Assembly: GCA_029953675.1 (NCBI GenBank) | Contig: JAMWBK010000011.1 | Coordinates: 1,302,001-1,366,000 of the forward strand | Source: Rhodosorus marinus | Lineage: Eukaryota > Rhodophyta > Stylonematophyceae > Stylonematales > Stylonemataceae | Direction: 5' to 3' | DNA: 64,000 nucleotides | Shown here: in pieces, positions 54,741-64,000 of the stretch | Layout: each line of letters opens with the position of its first letter | How positions within the stretch are numbered: position 1 is the stretch's first letter | Program-made: the position numbers and the translations under genes | Notes under the pieces: model-generated | Told to the model about the DNA's origin: nothing | The model's input: only the letters and a program-made list of their open reading frames with translations | Database searches by the model: none

Positions 54741-56723
54741 CTAGCCGATTGGAACACCGTCCACAACATCGTTCCCACTGCCACCAAAATTGTAATCTGT
54801 TCCCGATCCACTGATAATCGTGTCATCTCCACCGCTTCCCCGGTTGTAGTTGATTCCTGATTCTTCCTCTATTAAGTCGTCCCCATTCCCTCCGTAAGAC
54901 CGGTCATCGTCTGAACCGCCGTACAAACTATCCGAGCCGGATTCTCCGTACAAGAGATCGTTGCCGCTGTTTCCTGCAATGTTATCATCCCCGCTACCGC
55001 CACGGAGCTCATCGTCATCCTCCCCACCCTCAATAAAGTCCGCACCGGAGCCACCTTGAACGAAGTCGTCGCCCAACCCACCGCTGATCGTATCAGTACC
55101 CTTTCCCCCGGTTATTTCATCATCTCCGTCTCCACCGTCAATGGAATTGTTTCCGTCTTCATCGTAGATTTGGTCATCACCGTCCCCACCAAAATTACGA
55201 TCGTCAAGCGGGCCAGAGCGAATGAAGTCGTGTCCAGCGCCACCATAATTGGAGTTGGATCCTTCGAGGTCAATGATCGCGTCATTCCCTCCCCCCCCGA
55301 ACGACAGGTCATTCGCTGCGCCACCGTATAGGCGGTCCATTCCCTCGCCTCCGTAGAGGGTATCATCTTTGGATCCTCCATGCACCAGATCATTTCCTTC
55401 TCCGCCAAAGACTCGGTCGTCGTCAGCGCCTCCATAAAGCAGATCATCACCCTCGTCCCCGTACACGAGATCGTCTCCAGCGTTGCCCAGAACTATGTCC
55501 TCGTCGTGACCTCCGCGAATGAGGTCTGCGCCCTTTCCGCCGTGGACATCATCCCGTCCATATCCACCAATGATGATATCCTCGCCTTGGCCAGCTCTCA
55601 TAAAATCGTCCCCTTCGCCCCCAGACAGGTAATCATTGCCAAATCGACCCCATATTCGGTCGTTGCCATCACCTCCGTACATTAAGTCGTTTCCAGATGA
55701 TCCATCCAAAGTATCATCACCCTCACCACCCAACAATGTATCGTCTCCAAGTCCGCCATCCAACAAGTCATCACCCTCGCCTAACTCCAGAACATCATTC
55801 CCTTCCTCCCCATAAGCCGAATCATCACCAAGACCCCCAGAAATAGTGTCGTTACCAATGCCACCCTGAATAAAGTCGTCTCCGTCTTCACCGAGGAGCG
55901 TATCGGAACCCTCTTCACCCGAGATGGCGTCGTTTCCGTGACCACCGAAAATCTCGTCATCTCCTTCTCCTCCAAAAATTATGTCGTTGCCGCCCAGACC
56001 GTACATCTTGTCATCCCCTCCAAGTCCATAGATCAAGTCGATTCCTTCTGTTCCGAATATGACGTCCGCATCTTCGCTGCCGTATATCTTGTTCATGCAA
56101 GAGAAGCTGACTGAGCATAGGCTGCCACCAGATTCATCTTCGTCGTTCTCGCAATCCTTGTTGTCAACTGGTCTGGTCATAACCGAGCTGGAACCGTCGA
56201 TCATCTCCGCCTTTGCGATTATGCATGTATCTGTGTTGCAGCAGTCCCCGGAGGCTGATGCAATTTGGTCCAGGCAGATGTCAACTCTATTGGCAATCGG
56301 GTCGAATCCCGCCATCGAGTCGTCAAGAGTGATGGGGAATCTGTGCGGAACAGTGGGCAGGTCCTCATTATTGCAGCTTTTGAACACGCCGAGCGCGACG
56401 CTCACAAGAGTAGCTCCATTTCTTGCCCCGAACCTGACCCGAACACATGGAGTGTCATCTTCCACCACCGATTTGATGCATAAACTACCAAGCTTGGTTC
56501 CGTCCGCCGTCTTCATGCCCACACAGTACTCCTGAAAGCTTGCTCCGAAGGCACCCGGAACCCAGCTCTCTGCACATGTTCCACCCAGCTGTCTAGAATT
56601 CCATTCTAAAGGACGAGAGCTGCGCAATGTGCTTCCAGAATGGGTCAGCACCAGCCCTTCTATATCCAGGATCAAAGCAGCAGCGCCAACGGCTAGTAAC
56701 ACTGCTTGAGAGAGGACCTTCAT
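54741..56723 (-). CDS. Secreted RTX (calcium-binding nonapeptide repeat) protein
   Basis: A single exon encodes 660 aa. Residues 5-18 form a short hydrophobic signal-like segment. Residues about 45-210 are a Cys-containing N-terminal domain with several pairs (GDCCNTDTC and others) that I cannot assign. From about residue 213 to the end the protein is almost entirely RTX repeats of the GGxGxDxIxG type, for example GGEGDDEIFGGHGNDAISG, roughly fifty units forming a calcium-dependent beta-roll. RTX arrays are common in secreted bacterial proteins and less so in eukaryotes. No protease, lipase or pore-forming domain is seen, so a surface or matrix role is at least as likely as an enzymatic one. 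The gene is intronless and sits next to transposon debris. Confidence 0.85.
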   Translation of the reverse strand: MKVLSQAVLLAVGAAALILDIEGLVLTHSGSTLRSSRPLEWNSRQLGGTCAESWVPGAFGASFQEYCVGMKTADGTKLGSLCIKSVVEDDTPCVRVRFGARNGATLVSVALGVFKSCNNEDLPTVPHRFPITLDDSMAGFDPIANRVDICLDQIASASGDCCNTDTCIIAKAEMIDGSSSVMTRPVDNKDCENDEDESGGSLCSVSFSCMNKIYGSEDADVIFGTEGIDLIYGLGGDDKMYGLGGNDIIFGGEGDDEIFGGHGNDAISGEEGSDTLLGEDGDDFIQGGIGNDTISGGLGDDSAYGEEGNDVLELGEGDDLLDGGLGDDTLLGGEGDDTLDGSSGNDLMYGGDGNDRIWGRFGNDYLSGGEGDDFMRAGQGEDIIIGGYGRDDVHGGKGADLIRGGHDEDIVLGNAGDDLVYGDEGDDLLYGGADDDRVFGGEGNDLVHGGSKDDTLYGGEGMDRLYGGAANDLSFGGGGNDAIIDLEGSNSNYGGAGHDFIRSGPLDDRNFGGDGDDQIYDEDGNNSIDGGDGDDEITGGKGTDTISGGLGDDFVQGGSGADFIEGGEDDDELRGGSGDDNIAGNSGNDLLYGESGSDSLYGGSDDDRSYGGNGDDLIEEESGINYNRGSGGDDTIISGSGTDYNFGGSGNDVVDGVPIG

Positions 56724-57095
56724 GCTTCGCTGGCCTTGGTTAGAAATCCCCGCTAACCGCCTTGCCCCACAACATCGACTCGCTTTCCTTCCACATCCAA
56801 CTCACGCTTGAATGCTCCTTGCAGTACCTGTCCGTTCCGCAAGTGATGGTAAAAACGTGCATTTATAACACTGTTATTTAACTTCTGGCTTTTTGCTCAA
56901 CTAGCATTTAAGCACATGCAAGTCTGTGCACTCAAGCCTCTATATTTCTTGTTATTTTTACGTATTTTCATGTTTTTAAGTTATTATTTCATGTTCATTC
57001 TTGTTTCTGATGCCTTATTTTCGTGCTTTGGGGCCCAGATTTGCACAACTTTAGCTTATTTTTAGGTGCTCGAAGCTCTTATTTGATTTTAAGGT
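56724..57095. other. A/T-rich spacer before the retroelement cluster
   Basis: Promoter side of the RTX gene. T-rich between about 56860 and 57080; no gene seen. Confidence 0.45.
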
Positions 57096-57133
57096 TTACG
57101 TTAGCCTGGGGTTACTACGTTAGTCTGGGGTAA
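57096..57133 (+). repeat. Two forward copies of an 18-19 nt motif (TACGTTAGTCTGGGGTAA type)
   Basis: The first copy is TTACGTTAGCCTGGGGTTA (57096-57114) and the second TACGTTAGTCTGGGGTAA (57116-57133). Inverted copies stand at 57663-57681 and 57953-57970, the latter a perfect reverse complement of the second copy. Confidence 0.7.
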
Positions 57134-57189
57134 ATCGATCGTGAACGCAGAGCCAGAATACGCTCCGCTGCAGGAGCCGGTTCAGGCGC

Positions 57190-57560
57190 ATGGCTACGAG
57201 CTTTACCACACTTTGGCCTGCGCAAATTGAGCGTTCCGGGAATGCAGGTGAGTATTCGACAACTGTTGGGGTTGCCGATTCCAGGATTACGGACGACGGA
57301 GAGGTGTACTACTTGTCTTAGTACGTATCGTACTAATGGCGTACAAAGATTTCACCACTGTCGTACCTCGACTGAGCTGTGGCAAAGGCGCCATGATGAG
57401 ATATGTACTGAGCTGGCGAGATGGCTTAACCGTTGGCAATTTCGAGAGGTCAAGCAAGAACCCATAGACTACTTTACGAACTCGAATCTACGACCTGATC
57501 TAGTGAGTATCCACCCTAGGACATGGCAACGTTTTGCCGTTTTGTGACAGTAATCTCACC
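57190..57560 (+). mobile_element. Non-LTR retrotransposon remnant: C-terminal endonuclease region
   Basis: The frame reads VSIRQLLGLPIPGL, C-x2-C spacing, RFHHCRTSTELWQRRHDEI and NLRPDLVSIHPRTWQRFAV, then stops. This is the zinc-binding plus start of the restriction-like endonuclease (RPD motif) of an RLE-type non-LTR element. It is similar, in opposite orientation, to the fragment at 59026-58440. The end of the domain is missing. Confidence 0.65.
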
Positions 57561-57662
57561 CCTCCAAGCACGGCACCTACCTAAGGGCCACGACACCAAC
57601 GGATACGCCGTGAAACATGCTGAGAGATGGAAATCCCTGGTCACTTTCACGCCAGGAATCGA

Positions 57663-58275
57663 TAACCCCAGACGAACGTAACTGTAAGCTTTCTTGGGCA
57701 GCCGCCTATTGCGGCGTAACATTACGTCTATCACTATTTAGGGAATCGCTTACCGCAACCCCGCTACCGGGGTCTCATGCTACGTTCAAAAGAAAAAACA
57801 GGGACCAGTGGATTATCCAGCTGGTCCACACGCAAAGCGCCCGGGCCAATCGCCGCGTTTCCGAGCCATAACATCCTGTTCAATTGAGAACGCAAGTCAC
57901 GTAGCTCCTCGTTTCTATTCAACAGGTGTTTGCAACTATCCCGCAGGAAATCTTACCCCAGACTAACGTAACCGTAAGCTTTTATTGGGCAGCTGCCTAC
58001 TGCAGTTAGCTTTTATTGGGCAGCTGCCTACTGCAGCGTAACACTACCTCGAACACTATCTAGGGAAATGCTTACGGGAATCCCGCTACCGGGGTCTCAA
58101 GCTACGTTCAAAAGAAAAAATAGGGACCAGTGGGTTCTCCAGCTGGTCACGCAAAGCGCAGAGCGCAATCGTTGCGTTTCCCTGCCATAATATCCTGTTC
58201 AAGTGGGACCGTACGTCGCTTAGCTCCTCGTTTCTATGCAACAGGTGTTTGCAACTGTCCTGCAGGAAGTCTTGC
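57663..58275. repeat. Two tandem direct repeats of about 300 bp
   Basis: Unit 1 (about 57663-57952) and unit 2 (about 57953-58275) both start with the inverted motif TTACCCCAGACTAACGTAA or a near match. Both share the CCGCTACCGGGGTCTCA block, TACGTTCAAAAGAAAAAA and GGTGTTTGCAACT. Unit 2 also holds a 31-bp internal duplication (about 57974-58035, TTAGCTTTTATTGGGCAGCT start). On the minus strand unit 2 encodes the end of the retroelement ORF, so the unit looks like a repeated 3' end. Confidence 0.75.
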
Positions 58276-59026
58276 GTCATCTTCCCGCTCCGCCCAAAGG
58301 TCTCTATGGCTATCGGGATGAAGTCGTCATCCGGTTTCCCTATAGTCATCGCCTCCTTGTAGTGTGCGATTTTCCAAGTCTCTGCTGCCCTCGCTGCGTA
58401 TCCGTTCTCGGCTTGGCTACGCCTCAGATGTTTCCCTGTAGTGGTGAAACCACCGTTATATCCAACGCGTACCGTTGCCTTGTCCTCGGATGTGTAGCAA
58501 TAATGTCAGGCCGAAGTCCGTAGTTGTCAAAGTACCGCTCAGGTTCTTGTTCGACGTCTATAAAGTTCATCTTCTCAGCCACCGCGCCAACTCGGTGCAG
58601 ATTTCGTCGTGTCTCCGTTGCCAAAATCCAGTAGAGGTAGGGCAGTGATGGAACCTTTGCACTCCAGTAGGACCGTGTTTACTCCTGCAACTAGTGCACT
58701 TCTCGGTGGTCCGCAATCCGTAACCCCAGAATTGGCAAGCCCAACAGTAGTCGTATGTTCACCTGCGTCTCAGCCGCATTCAACTTCTTCGGTGTCAGTG
58801 TCGGTATTTCCCGTATCCAGACCCCTGATCTGCAGCCGGCGGCTGACCGTATTCGAGCTCGGTTTTCAGGGGAGATCCGCGGATTGCTGACCAAGCGTTG
58901 GAATGCACAATGGTGTGCCTCTCGAGAGAGGGTTTGTTGTATAGAACCATTATTCCAAGCTGCAGTCTCGTCTGCCGCGCCTCGCTGTGGCGCTGCTTGC
59001 GTTTGTTGCAGGGTAGTGAGTCTCAA
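58086..59026 (-). mobile_element. Non-LTR retrotransposon remnant, minus strand, RLE region
   Basis: Broken frames on the minus strand read, in order, VNIRLLLGLPILGLR, NYGLRPDIIATHPRTRQRYALDITVVSP and IPIAIETFGRSGKMTQDFLQ. These are the zinc/RLE endonuclease blocks, with RPD, LDxTV and the IETFG helix seen also in the longer copy ending at 61910. Frameshifts and stops separate them. Confidence 0.65.
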
Positions 59027-59199
59027 GATCCTGGGCGGGGTTTCAGGGAGAAGTCTCTGTTGTACTGGGCGCTACAAAATAAGCGCGACAAACCGTTCGA
59101 AGAAATCGCGAAACTACACCAACAGGAGCTCAACACACAAGTCGCCCTGTTCAGGTTCTGCGCGGAACACGGCTCGACTACGCTCTAATTTTGTTTAGC

Positions 59200-59790
59200 C
59201 TACCAGTTTGGAAGAACGCTTGCACGAGAGGGGGACAAGATGATGCCATATCATCTGGAAATTCTATTCGGAGGCCTCGCCACTACGGCCACAGAGGCCA
59301 CTACGGCCACAGAGGACGACGAGTACGTACAAATGATTTCGGACCAGATTGCACTGCCCGGCCGCTTGGGGGGGGGGCTGGGATTTGCTACCCGAACGCG
59401 TGTCCAACCTATCGCGTTCTACTCGGCATGGAGAAACACTTTCCGCAGCAATCAAGGCGACTGGCCATACATAACTGCGCTGGAGCGGGAGGTCTCGGCA
59501 GAACGCACGTCACCAACATCCCCACGGACAGAGCTAGAATGGTCAACTGCACAGCTCGCGGACCAGATCTGCACATCAGCGCTAGCAATACAACAGAGAC
59601 TTCTCCCTGACCAACATCCCCACCGACAGGGCTAGAATGGTCAACTGCACAGATCGCGGACCAGATCTGATCTGCACATCAGCGCTAGCAATACAACAGA
59701 GACTTCTCCCTGACCAACATCCCCACCGACAGAGCTAGAATGGTCAACTGCACAGCTCGAGGACCAGATCTGCACATCAGCCTTCACTCC
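59200..59790 (+). mobile_element. Non-LTR retrotransposon remnant with internal tandem repeats
   Basis: The frame DQIALPGRLGGGLGFATR matches the post-palm region (LP-x-GGLGL) of non-LTR polymerases. An 18-bp unit, GCCACTACGGCCACAGAG, is doubled at about 59279-59316. The end of the fragment is tandemly repeated (listed separately). No intact domain is present. Confidence 0.55.
59512..59780. repeat. Tandem repeat, about 100-bp unit, 2.7 copies
   Basis: Units begin with ACCAACATCCCCAC at 59512, 59610 and 59713. They share GCTAGAATGGTCAACTGCACAG and GACCAGATCTGCACATCAGC. Unit 2 has a 5-bp duplication inside GATCTGATCTG. The third unit is cut short. Confidence 0.8.
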
Positions 59791-60125
59791 TGTTGGATGT
59801 AATGTCGGCTGCCTATGGGGATGGAATGTATAGTAACTCCTTCTCTGGTCGCTTGTACCCCAGGAATCTCACGATTGACCACTCGCGTGGTAGTCAGTGT
59901 TCGCCCGTACACTGTGCACTTGCCGAGTTGCAGCCTTGCTCCGAGTGCAGGAAGGACGGTTTACCCCCATGCTAGGGATTCCTTTAAGGCTTGTAGCGGC
60001 CCCACAATGGTGATATCATCGTGAATAGCGACGATGCTTTCATTGGGGAACTTGGTGCGCAACGCCCTTAGGACGGGCGCCAGGGATAGGGCATGCAGAA
60101 AAGGACCCAGTGGGTCACCCTGTTG
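59790..60125 (-). mobile_element. Non-LTR reverse transcriptase palm fragment, minus strand
   Basis: On the minus strand the sequence reads VQQGDPLGPFLHALSLAPVL, then IVAIHDDITIVGP, LQLGKCTVYG and VTIHSIPIGSRHYIQQ. These are the RT palm motifs from QGDP through the catalytic (Y/H)xDD to the post-palm G-x-PxG block. It joins directly to a plus-strand copy at about 60125. Confidence 0.8.
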
Positions 60126-61910
60126 AACTCATACCACGACGACGTGTGCCTCCTGGGGCCCCCTGATACTCTAGCGCTCGCTTATGATCGTCTCCGCTCC
60201 TTGACTTCGCGGGTTGACTTGGAGGTTAATCATCAGAAATCGTTCTAGTGGGGAGGTGTAGCTGCACAAGAGCAGCAGGTACCTGCGTCGTTCCAGGATA
60301 TTTGGAGACCGGATGGTTTTGTCCACTTAGGCATCCCCTACGGGTCGCCGTCCTTCGTTGAAGGCGAGTTGCTGCAGCTCCTCGGTAAGCACAGACAGCT
60401 GGTTGCAGAGCTTCGACGGCTCCCTCCGGGCTTTCTCCAGTGCGCGTTGTTGCTGTTTCGGTATTGTTGCAGTCAGCGGTTAACCTATTGGCTTCGCTCA
60501 CTTCCAACTCATTGGGGCCGTTGGTTGGCCACTCGTGCGGATGCTGAAAGTTTCCGTGACCTGGGGTATTTTCTCGATGAAGAGCTGAGCGCTCTGCCGC
60601 GACCCACCTGTGATGTTGTGCGCGCCCAGGTAGGCCTCCCATTGCGATTGGGGGGACTGGGCCTCTGCAATCGTGTTGTGGTCCAACCCGCAGCCGCAGT
60701 AGGGGCCTGGGGAACCGCACTTCCCACTTTGAGCAGCTTGGGTATCTCGAAGTTCCGCAATTTGATGGCGAGCCTCTCGCGGGGTGTCTTGCTTCCCAGC
60801 GTACCGGAAAGCGCCCAAGACTTGTTTCTGGAGCTCCAAACCGCCCTGAATTCCTGTACTAGTCTCCCCGAAACCGTTCAACCCCGTCTTCCTGACTGGC
60901 GAGCTGTATTTGACCGCTCTCGAGGCTCCGCCCCGGGGATTCGTCCTGCGCCTGAACCTGTTCTAGGGGAGATTGACCCAGTGGTTGCCGCAGAAGAAGA
61001 AGTTCCAGTTGATCCTCCTGATGATTCCCAGCGCGCTGGGAGCCGAGTTCAAGCACGCACGGATGCGCTGCAAAATATCCTTTCTTGGGACTTGCACCGT
61101 GCTGCATATGGCCGACTCCTCGCGCAGATGGTCTCATCTTCCCGCGCTCGCGCCCGCCTACGTAGTCTTGGAGGGGTTATTAGCTCTCAGTGGCTCATGA
61201 CCGTACCAGCCTTTCCGCCACTCACACTGTCGGATTTCGAAGTGCGTACTTCACTGCGCTTATACCTCGGCTTACATCAGCCCCCTTGGCCGTACGAGAT
61301 GGGTTCGTCGTGCCCTCTCTGCTCTCAGACTGAAGACAACGCAGATTTTGGCGCCCACCTGCTCGCTAGTTGCCCGGCGGTGAAAGGTGCTCGAACCCGC
61401 CGCCATACACGGATCTTGAACCTGTTATACCGGGAACTTCGGCCTATAGTCCGGCAAGCCCGTCTGGAAATCGAACGTGAGAAACCTTTACCCGTCGCGG
61501 ACTTTCAAAATGATGAACGCCGTGTAGCCGACCTGGTGATCACCTGTGACGACAGCCGCCGTACCACATACGTTGATCTTGCTGTTCCTAACCCTCAAGC
61601 TAGTCGTTATCTCCCGGCTGCGGGGGAGCGCCGTGGATCTGCCGCCGCCAGCATGAGACGCCGCAAAGAGATCAAATACGCGGGGGCTTTGTCTTCCCCT
61701 GGTGTTCGTGCTTCGGCACTAGCACATCGCTTGGTACCCCTGATCATTGAGTGCTTTGGGTTCATGGACTCTGTTGGTTCTCGCTGGCTTCGGGAGTTGT
61801 TCCGCGAACGCCCTGACCGTCTTCAATCGTTGTTTACCCGCTTAAGTTTCCTGCTGTGGCGCATGAATGCCGCTTTGATGTTGGAGGCGCGAGTACTTCG
61901 CCGCGCTTAG
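60126..61910 (+). mobile_element. Non-LTR retrotransposon: RT C-terminus, zinc finger and restriction-like endonuclease
   Basis: The left part (about 60130-60260) reads YHDDVCLLGPPDTLALAYD and includes one stop. From 60369 a 513-aa frame is open to 61910. It has PLRLGGLGLCN, a zinc-binding CPLCSQTEDNADFGAHLLAS with CP, and the PD-(D/E)xK endonuclease: RRVADLVITCDDS, TYVDLAVPNP, a KEIKYA helix and VPLIIECFG. This order identifies an RLE-class non-LTR element. The front half of the polymerase is missing here, so the copy is 5'-truncated or rearranged. Confidence 0.8.
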
Positions 61911-62024
61911 TCTTTTTTTCCCCTCGGGGTTTTTTTTTCAGCCTCCGATTAAACCATTCGTTCGTTGAACTCCCGTTGCTGCTTCTAGCGTAAGGCGGGA
62001 AGTTTGGGTCTGACCATGCGGAGT

Positions 62025-62515
62025 TCACCAACCACAGAGCGTGGGTGTATCCATGTCGTCGCTTCCGTAACCGAGTCGATATGCTGCCGCCAGCTCTGGG
62101 AAGTGTTTGTCGACAAGCTTCTTAGCCACGCGTCGATCAATTCGGTTAAATGCATTCTCAAGGTCAAGCCTGAGGACCACTGAATCAGGTTCGCATGACA
62201 AGTGGGCCTGGATCGCATGCAGCGAGCGTTCACACCCGCCGCTGACGCCAATACCGAGTTGTAGTGGCACCAGGAGCTTGCGCACCCCGTCGACTACAGC
62301 GCGAAGGGCCCGCTGCGTCGCTAGCTTTCGTAGAACCTCTGGTACGCCGATGGGCCGAACGCCGGGGTTTTCCTGGGGTGCTGATCCTTGCTTAGGCTTC
62401 GCGAATGGTAGGAGTCTGCTGCTGCGAAGGGCGCGAGTCAGAGTCGGGGAGAATTTCTCCGGAGCGGATGCGAGTTGTCGCAGTGTGGACGCGCGTCATC
62501 AGCGTGTTGTCTCTC
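62025..62515 (-). mobile_element. Non-LTR reverse transcriptase, N-terminal half, minus strand
   Basis: Continuous minus-strand frame reads PTLTRALRSSRLLPFAKPKQ, GVRPIGVPEVLRKLATQRAL, LVPLQLGIGVSGGCE and VVLRLDLENAFNRIDRRVAK. These are RT blocks 1-4 with the first catalytic Asp. The frame ends at 62025, before the QGDP block, which appears on the same strand only at 60125. Confidence 0.8.
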
Positions 62516-62620
62516 GCTTCTCAGGGTAGTTAGCCTCTGAATAAACGGATCATCATCACTCGAATCAATGCCACTTGTGTCTGTTCAGTTCCACCTTGTG
62601 TTTGTTCCGCTCGGAGTCCG

Positions 62621-63352
62621 CTAGGGCCCGGGCTCTTGACCCTGAGGGAGACGTGCCACAACGGACAGGAGTCCCTCTTCAGCCGCCGTTGTCGGATCCG
62701 ACCTGTGCTTAAGGGCGTCGGTATCCAGGTTGAGGGAGTTCAGCTCTTGTGCGACCTCGTCGGGAAGGTCACCCCCGGCCGGGTCGGGAAAGAGCGCTTT
62801 GAGTTGGCGCCAGGTAGCCTCCGCAAAAGGTGCCATCTCGGTGGCCTGTAGTCGACGGGCAGCATCTGAGAGCCGCCCCAAATGTGCTAGCTTCAAAGCT
62901 TGCTTGTGGCGCCCCAGAATTTGGCGTCGAAAGGCGTCAGCTCCTTCCAGTGCGATTGTATGCGGCAGCGTAGACGCCTTGTCTTCTAGCGCGCTCCATA
63001 CCGTAGAGAATTCTCCTTCAAGTACGTGCGTTGCCTGAGTGCCAGGATCAAGTGCAGAGTGTCCAAGCACGAGGCCGGGAAGTCCGACAAGAAGCAGGCT
63101 GGCGTTCGGTGGTGCGCTGCTGTCCATGGCAAGCTCTAGTGCCGCACGGAGAAGGCGGTTCCACGTATTGACCTGGGCGCGTGGCAGGAATCGCCCTGTG
63201 GGCACCGGACAGTGTGTAAGACGCGTCCACTGCCTGCCTCCTTCCGTCACGTCGTCGACGAAGTCGCTCCACCGTTTAATCCAGTCTTGAAGATCCGAGA
63301 AGAACCTAGGCTCGTCGCGGCGTCGCTTCATTCCCCTACTTCTGCTTGGCAT
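62621..63352 (-). mobile_element. Non-LTR retrotransposon polyprotein, region upstream of RT
   Basis: A 243-aa minus-strand frame lies directly upstream of the RT half at 62515. It has an RAQVNTWNRLLRAALELA helix and the motif ILGRHKQALKLAHLGRLSDA, typical of the helical linker before the RT in this kind of element (ka-L-x-x-G-x-x-x-A). Stops around 62520-62620 separate it from the RT frame, so the element is inactive. Confidence 0.6.
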
Positions 63353-63369
63353 TATTGCGTTGTGTTTTC

Positions 63370-63905
63370 CTCGCGATCCTACGTGTCCATTGCGTGTTGG
63401 TTAGGGTGAGTATCCGCCTGGCTCACATTCGTATTCTTCGGGGTCTCCATTGATACCGGGGTCATCTCTGTATCTGGTCCGGGGCCAGCAGCGGATACTC
63501 GCTGACGCTTCTGTTGAGGTGGCTCCGGAAGGTTGCAGGGGAGTTCCGCGTGGGGATTGTCCTCGCGGTCAGTCTCCGCCGGTACTTGGGATGTTGCCCC
63601 GGAATCACCCTGAGTGTCAACAATCGCACGGGCTGCCTGTGCGTCACCCTGAAGAGACGAGGCTTCAGCGTCTGAGCTCGTTGCGGCTGCAGGCTCTGGG
63701 GGTTCCGCGCTCTCCCCGGGTACCGCGGGCGGAGATTGTCTTGCTTTGAGGAGTTCCAGTCGTGCCTCAAGATACTCGTGGAGCGCTGCGAGAGTATTGG
63801 AGGAGAGATGCCGCCGGCGGATCTTCGAACGAGTCCAGATAAGCTGTTCGATGGCCCGCTTCAGAGTTTGGGCCGCAATATCTGCGGGGCAATACCTTGG
63901 CGTTC
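63370..63905 (-). mobile_element. Probable N-terminal region of the same retroelement, minus strand
   Basis: A minus-strand frame without an obvious start is open for about 175 codons. It begins CPADIAAQTLKRAIEQLIWT and continues with a charged helical stretch and a Pro/Glu/Ser/Ala-rich low-complexity part. Its place just upstream of the pre-RT region suggests it is the N-terminal part of the polyprotein. No domain is recognised, and it may extend past the window edge in another frame. Confidence 0.4.
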
Positions 63906-64000
63906 TAGGTAGCCGAGCAGGTTGTCAGGCTACAGAGTCTCGCCAGTGTACAGGCTCACTTGACAATCCGCGTGTCGCAGGGTAAAGGATCCGAAAATCC

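Noticed and set aside
54411-54860. Plus-strand 149-codon frame near the end of the RTX gene
   Set aside because: It overlaps the RTX coding region on the other strand and shows no motif, signal or splice support.
59512-59780. Regularly spaced repeats considered as a CRISPR array
   Set aside because: The units are about 100 bp and nearly identical throughout, with no unique spacers, in a eukaryotic retroelement fragment.
61834-62031. Minus-strand frame at the end of the plus-strand retroelement copy
   Set aside because: Overlaps the endonuclease frame and the rearrangement breakpoint; no domain is visible.
1-64000. tRNA and rRNA genes
   Set aside because: I scanned for T-loop (GGTTCGAATCC-like) and rRNA-like sequence and found no candidate that could be folded. 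A tRNAscan run would be needed to exclude divergent ones.

Overview
The window is nuclear DNA from a photosynthetic eukaryote with a plastid. Genes are compact and carry 0 to 6 short GT-AG introns, mostly 60-130 nt. Three products look thylakoid-lumenal, with twin-arginine (Tat) signals: a TL29-like ascorbate-peroxidase homologue and two FKBPs. Two methionine aminopeptidases have plastid-type N-termini, and the MUT9-like kinase and the OSB-CoA ligase-like enzyme have their best-known relatives in plants and algae. A red alga or another archaeplastid is my best guess; nothing in the window proves the phylum. Exon structures were built by eye from GT-AG junctions, phase and family conservation. 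Totals that are exact multiples of three support them, but no transcript evidence was available.

Layout. 1-7.5 kb: three copies of a secreted Spondin_N gene. Copies A and B form a large imperfect inverted repeat whose spacer holds retroelement debris. Copy C is a frameshifted pseudogene. 8.4-53.5 kb: the gene-dense core. In order: ADPRM-like phosphatase, syntaxin-16-like SNARE, MUT9/CK1-like kinase, FIP1, ribosomal-L1-domain nucleolar protein, TL29-like lumen protein, unknown membrane protein, tandem methionine aminopeptidases, tandem lumenal FKBPs, OTU1, Yae1-domain protein, MTAP/PNP-like phosphorylase, cyclophilin H, TDP1, thioredoxin-fold protein, NOL12, OSB-CoA ligase-like enzyme, PCH2/TRIP13, METTL13, an SDR, cytochrome b5, PLRG1/PRL1 and a Myb/SANT-like protein. 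54.7-56.7 kb: a secreted RTX (calcium-binding nonapeptide) protein. 57.1-64 kb: rearranged remnants of non-LTR retrotransposons with a restriction-like endonuclease.

Functionally this is mostly a housekeeping neighbourhood. It covers mRNA 3' processing and splicing (FIP1, PLRG1, cyclophilin H), ribosome biogenesis (L1-domain protein, NOL12), translation-factor and N-terminal processing (METTL13, two MAPs), DNA repair and meiosis (TDP1, TRIP13) and plastid lumen proteins. The most unusual points are the Spondin_N palindrome, the intronless RTX protein, the 13-nt gap between the ligase and NOL12 genes on the same strand, two enzyme-fold proteins lacking their usual catalytic residues, and an 18-nt motif that recurs at the ends of the retroelement fragments.
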